NCBI GenBank assembly: GCA_963847985.1
Contig: CAWKBS010000007.1
Span: 1-64,000 of the forward strand
Origin: JAIBJN01 sp963847985
GTDB taxonomy: Bacteria > Actinomycetota > Thermoleophilia > Gaiellales > Gaiellaceae
Direction of reading: 5' to 3'
DNA: 64,000 bases
Shown: positions 34,015 through 40,390 of the stretch, one piece after another
Position numbering within the stretch: position 1 is the first letter of the stretch
How the letters are laid out: each line of letters opens with the position of its first letter
Translations under genes and position numbers: made by a program
Notes under the pieces: generated by a model
What the model was told of the DNA's origin: nothing
Databases searched by the model: none
The model's input: the letters and a program-made list of their open reading frames with translations, nothing else

Positions 34015-35451
34015 CTAGTCGATCTTCGCCATGACGTGCTTGATCTGCGTGTAGTCCTCGAGCGAGTAGACCGAGAGGTCCTTGCCGTAGCCCGACTGCT
34101 TGTAGCCGCCGTGCGGCATCTCGGAGACCAGCGGGATGTGGTCGTTGATCCAGACCGTCCCGAACTGGAGGCGGCGGGCGGCGTTCAGCGCGCGCCCGAG
34201 GTCCCGCGTCCAGACGGAGGACGCAAGCCCGTACGGGACGTCGTTCGCCCAGTCGATCGCCTGGTTGTCGTCGGCGAAACGCTGGACGGTGACGACGGGC
34301 CCGAAGATCTCCCGCTGGACGATCTCGTCGGTCTGCTCGACGTCGGTGACGACGGTCGGGTTGACGAAGAACCCGCGGTCGCCGTTCGACCCGCCGCCCG
34401 TGAGGATGGTCGCGCCCTTGGCCCGCTCGAGGAACCCGAAGACGCGCTCCTGCTGGTCCTTGGAGATCACCGAGCCCATCTCGATGTCCTCGCCCTCGGC
34501 CGGGTCGCCGACCTTGATCGACTCCACGGCCGGGACGAGCTCCTCGAGGAGCTTGTCGTAGATCTTGGGGCCGGCGACGATCCGCGACGCCGCCGTGCAG
34601 TCCTGCCCGGAGTTCCAGTAGCCGGCGGCCCTGACGCCCTCAGCCACGGCGGCAGGGTCGGCGTCGTCGAACACGATCACGGGGGCCTTGCCGCCGAGCT
34701 CCAGATGGACGCGCTTGAGCGAGTCCGCGGCGGTCGCGGCGATGATCTTGCCGGTCGCGACGTCGCCGGTCAGCGAGACGAGGCGCACGTCGGTGTTCTT
34801 CACGAGGGCCTCACCCGCGGGAACGCCCTCGCCGGTGATGACGTTGAGGACGCCGGGCGGAATGATCCCCTCGGCGAGCTCGACGAAGCGCAGCAGCGTC
34901 AACGGGGTCTGCTCGGAGGGCTTGAGGATCTGGGCGTTGCCGGCTGCGAGCGCCGGTCCCATCTTCCAGACGGCCATCCAGAGCGGGTAGTTCCAGGGCG
35001 CGATGCCGGCGACGACGCCGAGCGGCTCCCGCCGGATCATGGAGGTGTGCTCCCGCATGTACTCGCCGGTGGAGCGGCCCTCGAGCAGGCGGGCAGCCCC
35101 GGCGAAGAAGCGCAGGTTGTCGGCCATCTCGCTGGGCTCGTCCCGCGCGGCCGCGATCGGCTTGCCGACGTTCCGCGACTCGATCTGCGCCAGCTCCTCG
35201 GCGTTGTCCTCGATGACGTCCGCGAGCTTGAGCAGCATCTCCGCACGCTCACGCGGCGTCGAGTCGAGCCACTCGGGAAGGGCGTCCTTCGCGGCCTGGA
35301 CGGCGCGGTCCGCGTCCTCCGCGGTGCTCGCCGGGACCTCGGCGATCGTCTCCCCCGTGGCGGGGTTCACGACCTCCATGGTCTCTCCTCCGGCGGAGTC
35401 GACCCATTCCCCGCCGATGTAGTTCTTGTGTTGAGACACGGCAACACTCAT
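34015..35451 (-). CDS. Aldehyde dehydrogenase, probable gamma-aminobutyraldehyde/betaine-aldehyde type
   Basis: NAD-dependent ALDH of 478 residues. Visible are APWNYPLWMAVWKMGPALAA, the catalytic glutamate in HLELGGKAPVIV, the catalytic cysteine in NSGQDCTAASRI, and EIFGPVVTVQRF. The stretch GNAQILKPSEQTPLTLLRFV recalls PatD-type aminobutyraldehyde dehydrogenases. The ATG at 35451 (MSVAVSQHKNYIGGEWVDS) is chosen because it begins at the usual ALDH N-terminus; the open frame extends further upstream without similarity. With PotABCD and the aminotransferase it would convert putrescine-derived aminobutyraldehyde to GABA. Confidence 0.9.
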   Translation of the reverse strand: MSVAVSQHKNYIGGEWVDSAGGETMEVVNPATGETIAEVPASTAEDADRAVQAAKDALPEWLDSTPRERAEMLLKLADVIEDNAEELAQIESRNVGKPIAAARDEPSEMADNLRFFAGAARLLEGRSTGEYMREHTSMIRREPLGVVAGIAPWNYPLWMAVWKMGPALAAGNAQILKPSEQTPLTLLRFVELAEGIIPPGVLNVITGEGVPAGEALVKNTDVRLVSLTGDVATGKIIAATAADSLKRVHLELGGKAPVIVFDDADPAAVAEGVRAAGYWNSGQDCTAASRIVAGPKIYDKLLEELVPAVESIKVGDPAEGEDIEMGSVISKDQQERVFGFLERAKGATILTGGGSNGDRGFFVNPTVVTDVEQTDEIVQREIFGPVVTVQRFADDNQAIDWANDVPYGLASSVWTRDLGRALNAARRLQFGTVWINDHIPLVSEMPHGGYKQSGYGKDLSVYSLEDYTQIKHVMAKID

Positions 35452-35574
35452 CAGGATCGGACCTCCGTTTCGACGCTGGGGCCAGCGTAGCCCCCTCCGG
35501 GTTCGGCAACAAGCCGGAAACGCGGGCCTAAGCACCGCAACGTCTTTGGACAGACTGTCGAAACCCAGGAGTGT

Positions 35575-36672
35575 CTAGTGCCGGAGCGCGCCGCGGCGCT
35601 CCAGCGAGTCCACGAGCAGATCCGTCGGGAGCTCGTGGACGACCGTGCCCTGGTGGCCGGTCATGGTCTCGGCCGCACAGAGGGCGTTCAGGATCGCCTC
35701 CTCGGTCGCCTCGATCACCGCGTAGTAGAGCGGGGTGATCCGGTTCTGGGAGAGCATGCGGAGCGGCATGGTCAACGGCCCCTTCGCGTCGACGTCGCCC
35801 GAAGGAAGGCCCCTGTTGCCGTTGGCGAAGCAGAGGAAGAGATCGCCGCTCGAGTTCTCGCCGGCGCCGCCGACGCGAGCGAGGCCAAGGCCGGCGCGCT
35901 GGGCCAGCGCCTCGCACTGGTGCGGGAGCAGCGCGGCGTTCGTCCCCACGAGGATGATGATCGAGCCGCCCGGCTCCGCGCCGGGCTCCTCGGGCGTCGG
36001 TACGACCTCGGCTGGGATGTCCAGCCCGACCGGTACCCCGTCCACGCGGAAGCGAGGGCGCGAGCCGTAGTTCGCCTGCACGAGCACGCCGACCACGCAG
36101 CCGTCCACCTCATCGACGACGCGCGAGGACGTGCCGATCCCGCCCTTGAACTCATGGCAGATCATGCCGGTGCCGCCGCCGACGTTCCCTCCGACGATCG
36201 GCCCCGGAGCGGCCGCCTCGAGCGCGGCGCGGGCGTGCTCCGGGCGCACGTGCATGCCGTTGATGTCGTTCAGCGACCCGTCCCACGTCTCGCCGACGAC
36301 CGGAAGGCTCCAGAAGTCGCCGCCCTCGCCGCGGCGCTCGACCTCGGCCGCGATGAGCGCATCGTGGACGACGCCGACCGAGTGCGTGTTCGTCATCCCG
36401 ATCGGCGACGTCAGCATCCCGCACTGGCGGATCCATTCGAGCCCGGTGAGCTCGCCGTTCCCGTTCAGCCGGTGCGAGCCGGCGAAGACCGGCTCCTCCC
36501 ACGGGTTGCCCTCGTGCGGAAGAACGACGGTCACCCCGGTGCGGACCGAGGCGCCCTCGACCAGGGTCGTGTGCCCGACGCGGACGCCCGGAACGTCGGT
36601 GATCGCGTTCTCCCCGCCGGTGGGGAGCGTCCCGATGCGGATCCCGAGCTCTCTGGCGCGCGGCCTCGCCAC
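35575..36672 (-). CDS. P1/S58-family aminopeptidase (DmpA/BapA-like)
   Basis: Self-processing N-terminal-nucleophile peptidase, 365 residues. Members cleave D-amino acid amides or beta-peptides. Landmarks are ITDVPGVRVGHTTL near the N-terminus, NTHSVGVVHDALIA, NVGGGTGMICHEFKGGIGTS, and the autocleavage site GG-S237 in EPGGSIIILVGTNAALLP, which matches Gly249-Ser250 of DmpA. It is the most upstream gene of the minus-strand amine/amino-acid block, separated from the ALDH by 123 bases, and diverges from a Nudix gene. Confidence 0.9.
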   Translation of the reverse strand: MARPRARELGIRIGTLPTGGENAITDVPGVRVGHTTLVEGASVRTGVTVVLPHEGNPWEEPVFAGSHRLNGNGELTGLEWIRQCGMLTSPIGMTNTHSVGVVHDALIAAEVERRGEGGDFWSLPVVGETWDGSLNDINGMHVRPEHARAALEAAAPGPIVGGNVGGGTGMICHEFKGGIGTSSRVVDEVDGCVVGVLVQANYGSRPRFRVDGVPVGLDIPAEVVPTPEEPGAEPGGSIIILVGTNAALLPHQCEALAQRAGLGLARVGGAGENSSGDLFLCFANGNRGLPSGDVDAKGPLTMPLRMLSQNRITPLYYAVIEATEEAILNALCAAETMTGHQGTVVHELPTDLLVDSLERRGALRH

Positions 36673-36695
36673 GGCGGCAGCCTAGACTCCGCAGC

Positions 36696-37103
36696 ATGGA
36701 GGTGCTTCGCCTTCCGGACTCGGTCAGCATCGTCGCCGTGGACGGCGAGCTGCTCGTGGTCGTCAGGCAAACCCGCGCCGGCGCCGGGGAGCGCACTCTC
36801 GAGCTCCCGGCGGGCTGCATCGAGGACGGCGAGACGCCCGAGGAGTGCGCCGCGCGCGAGCTTGTCGAGGAATGCGGGCTCGAGGCGGGCGCCTGGCGCA
36901 AGCTCGGCGAGTTCTGGGCGGCCCCCGACTACGCGACGGAGTACGTCCACGCCTTCGAGGCGACGGATCTCACCGACATCGGCATCGGCGAGCGCGAGGA
37001 GGGCGAGGACATCGTCATGGAGCGCCTCCCTCTGCGCGGCGTCATCGCGGAGCTCTCGGACGCAAACTCGCTCGCCGCGCTCGCCCTCTGGCTGCAGGGC
37101 TAG
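36696..37103 (+). CDS. Nudix hydrolase, ADP-ribose-pyrophosphatase-like
   Basis: A 135-residue hydrolase of nucleoside-diphosphate-linked compounds. The Nudix box GX5EX7REUXEEXGU is complete at residues 40-62 (GCIEDGETPEECAARELVEE then CGL). The upstream LPAG and the WAAPDYATEYVHAF segment resemble ADP-ribose/NADH-type members. It diverges from the DmpA-like gene, only 23 bases apart, and may be leaderless or use a start inside a very short leader. Confidence 0.9.
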   Translation: MEVLRLPDSVSIVAVDGELLVVVRQTRAGAGERTLELPAGCIEDGETPEECAARELVEECGLEAGAWRKLGEFWAAPDYATEYVHAFEATDLTDIGIGEREEGEDIVMERLPLRGVIAELSDANSLAALALWLQG

Positions 37104-37126
37104 CGCGTCCACACCACGTCCCCGCC

Positions 37127-37150
37127 GGCCACGTCCGGGGCCTGTCCCCG
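37127..37150. repeat. REP-like palindrome, partial copy 1
   Basis: GGCCACGTCCGGGG followed by CCTGTCCCCG: the left arm, loop and start of the right arm of the palindrome seen complete at 57167-57199. The right arm breaks off into AGGCATG. Confidence 0.65.
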
Positions 37151-37242
37151 AGGCATGCCCGCTCGCGCCACGCCTTGTCGCGCCGCGGTTGATTGGGGGA
37201 AGGGACGGATGCAGGCGTTCCGGCCGTGTCACGTCTCACCCA

Positions 37243-37275
37243 GCCACGTCCGGGGTCTGTCCCCGGACGTGTCCG
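37243..37275. repeat. REP-like palindrome, copy 2
   Basis: Starts GCCACGTCCGGGG, has loop TCTGT, and continues CCCCGGACGTGTCCGG: a nearly complete copy of the same palindrome, about 100 bases after copy 1. The two occupy the 208-base gap between the Nudix and EamA genes, which converge. A role as a bidirectional transcription stop is possible. Confidence 0.65.
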
Positions 37276-37311
37276 GACCGGACCATCTGCTCTCCACCGG
37301 TCCCTGTGGAT

Positions 37312-38133
37312 TTAGAAGCCGAGCAGCGCGACGCCCACGGCGACGAGGACGGCGCCAGCCAACCTCGAGCGACCGACCGGCTCGTGGAGGAACAGGGCCG
37401 CGCCGACGGTTGCGATGACGATGCTCGTCTCACGGACCGCTGCCACGGGCGCCGCCTCGGCCCTGGCAAGGGCAGCGAGCACGAGACCGTACGCGACCCA
37501 CATGCCGAGCCCCGCGACCACGGTCGCCGGACGGAGCTCGGCCCTGAGTGCCCCGGTGCCCTTGAACCAGGCAACGCCGAGCGCGTAGCCGATCGCCGGC
37601 ACGACGAGCACGAGCTCGAGGTACGTCACCGCGTTGGCGTACCGGATCCCCTCGTCGTCGACGAGCGTGTACGCCGCGATCGAGCACGCGATCGCGAGCC
37701 CGAGGAGGACACCGGTCGAGCCTGCCGGGCGGCTGAGGCCGCGAACGAGCAGGACGCCGGCGCCGACGAGGAAGACGCCGAGCGCCTGCACGGCCGTCGT
37801 TTCCGCCCCGAGGGCGAGGACTCCGACGACGAGGACGAGCACCGGTGCCGCTCCACGCGCGAGCGGGTAGACGACCGAAAGGTCGGCCCGGCGGTACGCA
37901 GCTCCTAAGAGCGCGAAGTAGACGAGCTCGAGCACGGAGCTGGCCGCGATGTACGGCCAGGCCTCCGCTTCCAGCTCCCAGGTGAACGCAAGCACGGGAG
38001 CGAACACCACGACCGCCGTGAGGAGGGCGACCGCGCCGGCCGCCTCGGGGTCGCGGGCCCGCGCGAGGAGCAGGTTCCAGAGCGCGTGCACAAAGGCCGC
38101 CGCGAGAGCCAGGAGGAAGGCGGAGACGGGCAC
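37312..38133 (-). CDS. EamA/DMT-superfamily transporter
   Basis: Integral membrane protein of 273 residues with about ten hydrophobic helices and the two-fold EamA repeat (first half AFVHALWNLLLARARDPEAA, second half starting near GVLLGLAIACSIAAYTLVDD). The family exports metabolites or amino acids. It lies four bases downstream of the PhyH gene, with which it is probably co-transcribed. Substrate unknown. Confidence 0.88.
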   Translation of the reverse strand: MPVSAFLLALAAAFVHALWNLLLARARDPEAAGAVALLTAVVVFAPVLAFTWELEAEAWPYIAASSVLELVYFALLGAAYRRADLSVVYPLARGAAPVLVLVVGVLALGAETTAVQALGVFLVGAGVLLVRGLSRPAGSTGVLLGLAIACSIAAYTLVDDEGIRYANAVTYLELVLVVPAIGYALGVAWFKGTGALRAELRPATVVAGLGMWVAYGLVLAALARAEAAPVAAVRETSIVIATVGAALFLHEPVGRSRLAGAVLVAVGVALLGF

Positions 38134-38137
38134 TCGG

Positions 38138-38962
38138 CTAGGTGCCGGTGGGCTCTCGCTCCCAGAGCACGGGGAAGAGCGGGTGCTCCATGGGCGCCCC
38201 CGCCGACAGCTCGTCGGCCAGGCCGGGGAACTCCGGCGACGTCTTCCACGGCCGCGGCGCGTGGGTGACGTCGTCCCCCAGGAATCGGATCGAGAAGGCC
38301 CGCCGGCGGCTGCCGCCCGTCACGCCTCCCGCCGCGTGGAGGGTGAGCATGTGGAAGAACACCGCGTCGCCCGGCTCGAGCGCCCAGCCGAGAACGCGGA
38401 AGCGCTCCGGGTAGGCATCGATGTCCGGCAGCTCCTCGAGGCTCCCCTCCGGGAACCACCTCGCCTCGTTGTCCATGAACGTTCGCGGCATGAGCCACGG
38501 ACCGAGGTGGGAGCCGGCGACGAACTCGAGGGTCGACTCGCGCGCCACCGGGTCGACGGGCATCCACATGCTGCACGTCTGCGTTCCCTCGACGTTGTAG
38601 TACGGCTGATCCTGGTGCCACGGCGTGCGCTGCGACGTGCCCGGCTCCTTCACGAGCAGGTGGTCGTGGAAGAGCCGCACGCTCCCGCTCGCCATCAGCT
38701 CGCCGGCGAGAGCCGCGGCCCCCGAGCCGCGGATGAACTCCTCGTACTCCGGGATCGTCTGCCAGTTGCAGAAGTCCTCGACGAACCGGCCGGAGTCGTC
38801 GGGCCGACTCGCGACGAGGGCGCGCGGGCTGAGCGTGGCGAGGTTCCGCTCGATCCCGCGCTCGACGAGCGCCACCTCCTCCGGCGAGAACTCTGCACGT
38901 ACGCAGACGGCCCCGTCGCGGCGAAAGGCCTCGGCCAGCTCGGGATCGAACGCGGCGCTCAC
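38138..38962 (-). CDS. Phytanoyl-CoA dioxygenase (PhyH) family oxygenase
   Basis: Fe(II)/2-oxoglutarate-dependent oxygenase, 274 residues. The metal facial triad is visible as H116 and D118 in TPWHQDQPYYN and H209 in MLTLHAAGG, with Arg near 221 (SRRRAF) for 2-oxoglutarate. The family hydroxylates diverse small molecules, from phytanoyl-CoA to ectoine. It starts at the ATG 38962 ten bases below the membrane-protein stop and is followed directly by an EamA exporter, which might move its product. Substrate unknown. Confidence 0.9.
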   Translation of the reverse strand: MSAAFDPELAEAFRRDGAVCVRAEFSPEEVALVERGIERNLATLSPRALVASRPDDSGRFVEDFCNWQTIPEYEEFIRGSGAAALAGELMASGSVRLFHDHLLVKEPGTSQRTPWHQDQPYYNVEGTQTCSMWMPVDPVARESTLEFVAGSHLGPWLMPRTFMDNEARWFPEGSLEELPDIDAYPERFRVLGWALEPGDAVFFHMLTLHAAGGVTGGSRRRAFSIRFLGDDVTHAPRPWKTSPEFPGLADELSAGAPMEHPLFPVLWEREPTGT

Positions 38963-38971
38963 CCGCCGAGC

Positions 38972-39376
38972 CTAACGGCGGAAACGGCCCCAGGCGACGC
39001 CCGCGATGTACGCGATTCCCGAAAGCCCGGCGAGGACCCCGTACGGGTTGCCGTTTCTCCCGTTGGCGATCTCGTAGAGCCACAGGCCGAGTACGAGCGC
39101 AAGGAGGACGGAGCCGGCAAAGGCCGTGGCGCCGAGGTCGATCATGGCCCAGCGCTCGTCCCGGCCGGGGCCGCTGAGCCCCTGGATCGTCTCGCTCCGC
39201 CGTCCGAAGAAGGCGACCGCACCGAGGCCGGCCATCAGGCCGAAGCCCCAGAGCGCCATCCACGGGTCCCCGCCGAGCAGGAACGCGCCGCCGACGAGGG
39301 CGCCGAGAAAAAGGCAGAAGCCGGGCATCCACCAGCGGCTCCGCCAGATCTGCTTACGCATCTGCATCGCTTCCAT
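38972..39376 (-). CDS. Four-helix membrane protein paired with an XRE regulator
   Basis: A 134-residue protein with four hydrophobic segments (about 17-36, 41-58, 82-102, 111-128) and short loops. It overlaps the upstream XRE regulator gene by 23 bases, so the two are translationally coupled. Small membrane proteins of this DUF2178-like kind are often coded beside an XRE regulator and are thought to be its partner or sensor. That link is inference. Confidence 0.78.
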   Translation of the reverse strand: MEAMQMRKQIWRSRWWMPGFCLFLGALVGGAFLLGGDPWMALWGFGLMAGLGAVAFFGRRSETIQGLSGPGRDERWAMIDLGATAFAGSVLLALVLGLWLYEIANGRNGNPYGVLAGLSGIAYIAGVAWGRFRR

Positions 39377-39557
39377 CGAAGATCTCCTCCACCGGTCGGC
39401 CGAAGAACCGCGCGAGCGCGAGGGCCAGCGGCAGCGACGGCGTGTAGCGCTCCGTCTCGATCGAGTTGATCGTCTGCCGCGACACGGACATCGCCTCGGC
39501 CAGCTGCTGCTGCGAGAGACCCTGCTCCCCGCGTAGCTCCCGGATCAGGTTTCGCAT
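39354..39557 (-). CDS. Small XRE-family transcriptional regulator
   Basis: A 67-residue Cro/C1-type DNA-binding protein. The helix-turn-helix is GLSQQQLAEAMSVSRQTINS followed by IETERYTPSLPLALALARFF, typical of the YozG/YgzD group. It begins at the ATG 39557, six bases from an 18-base perfect palindrome that probably serves for self-control. Confidence 0.92.
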   Translation of the reverse strand: MRNLIRELRGEQGLSQQQLAEAMSVSRQTINSIETERYTPSLPLALALARFFGRPVEEIFDGSDADA

Positions 39558-39562
39558 GACGT

Positions 39563-39608
39563 TGTAAAGCTAGCTTTACATAGCCAAATTGTCAAGCCAG
39601 CTTTACAG
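39563..39608 (-). promoter_or_regulatory. Perfect palindrome operator and promoter of the XRE gene
   Basis: TGTAAAGCTAGCTTTACA at 39563-39580 is an 18-base perfect palindrome. A second half-site, AGCTTTACAG, lies at 39599-39608. On the minus strand a TTGACA -35 box (39595-39590) sits between them, so the palindrome covers the expected -10 area. AT-rich sequence here contrasts with the surroundings. This layout suggests autorepression by the XRE protein. Confidence 0.72.
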
Positions 39609-39826
39609 CAATCCACGAGCGCGCCGGCCTCGTAGGGAGTGGCACCGGGTTCGAGGGAGAGTCCTGCCCTGGCAGAGCGCACCGCGCCGCCGAGCCGTGG
39701 CAGCAAAGCTCGACTCCGGGAACTCCGAAGGGGTAGGCCCGCCCGGCGCCTGCCCCTTCGACTGTCTGAGGTTTGTGAGACCGGGTCCGCGGCAATGCTT
39801 GCACCGTTCACAACGGAGGGGAAGCA
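39609..39826. other. Spacer between XRE promoter and small membrane peptide
   Basis: 218 bases with no credible coding frame or known element. A GGAGGG ribosome site at its right end (39815-39820) serves the peptide gene. Confidence 0.4.
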
Positions 39827-39907
39827 ATGTCCTTGCTTTGGATCCTGCTGATCGTCCTGCTCGTCCTGCTGGTCTTCGGCGGCATCGGGTACGGCCGCCG
39901 GGCCTAG
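39827..39907 (+). CDS. 26-residue membrane peptide
   Basis: A very short gene reading MSLLWILLIVLLVLLVFGGI then GYGRRA: one hydrophobic helix with a short positively charged C-terminus. An excellent ribosome site (GGAGGGGAAGCA) precedes the ATG, and a strong hairpin terminator follows the stop by 23 bases, which supports expression. It resembles the first helix of DUF3309-type peptides. Function unknown. Confidence 0.6.
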   Translation: MSLLWILLIVLLVLLVFGGIGYGRRA

Positions 39908-39930
39908 ACGACAACGATCGAGAAGCAAAT

Positions 39931-39954
39931 GGAGGGGCCGGAAACGGCCCCTCC
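39931..39954. terminator. Bidirectional hairpin terminator
   Basis: Perfect 10-base-pair stem GGAGGGGCCG / CGGCCCCTCC with a GAAA tetraloop, between the peptide gene on the plus strand and the end of a minus-strand gene at 39954. It can serve both. Confidence 0.75.
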
Positions 39955-40388
39955 TAGTGTCCTTCGGGAGGCTCCCAGCCCTCGAGCACAGGCGGCCGCC
40001 AATCGGCGCCGACCGTCTTCGAGCCCTCCACCCAGGGCCCGAGCTCCGGCTGCGGGAACTTCGTGTGCTTCTCCTTGAGCTGGATGCCGTACGAGTTGCC
40101 GGACTGCAGATGCTTCACCAGCACCTTGCGGGCTATCTCGTGCTCCCGTCCTTCCGGGATGGAGAAGTAGATCTTGATGAAGGAGTTCGAGTAGCGGTCG
40201 AAGACGGCGGGGACGCCTTCCTCCTCGAGCAGCTCGACGTCCTCGAGCCAGTTGATGTCCTCGCCCGGCGTGGCGGCCAGCAGGTCGACGTCCTCGATCT
40301 CTCCGATGTCCTCCTGGTACGGGAAGCGCTTGCCGGAGAGGTACTCGGCGTCGATCGACTTGATCTTCTCGGGCTCTTTCGTGGACAC
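39954..40388 (-). CDS. Uncharacterised 144-residue protein of the glutamate-synthase-like cluster
   Basis: Not recognised. The protein is acidic at the N-terminus (EDIGEIEDVDLLAATPGEDI), followed by ELLEEEGVPAVFDRYSNSFI, a predicted beta-rich middle IKIYFSIPEGREHEIARKVL, and a C-terminus with PELGPWVEGSKTVGADWRPP. No signal, membrane segment or metal motif is seen. The GTG at 40388 (GTG TCC ACG AAA) falls three bases before the stop of the FMN glutamate-synthase-like gene, so it is coupled to that complex and may be a small accessory subunit. The function is open. Confidence 0.75.
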   Translation of the reverse strand: MSTKEPEKIKSIDAEYLSGKRFPYQEDIGEIEDVDLLAATPGEDINWLEDVELLEEEGVPAVFDRYSNSFIKIYFSIPEGREHEIARKVLVKHLQSGNSYGIQLKEKHTKFPQPELGPWVEGSKTVGADWRPPVLEGWEPPEGH

Positions 40389-40390
40389 GC

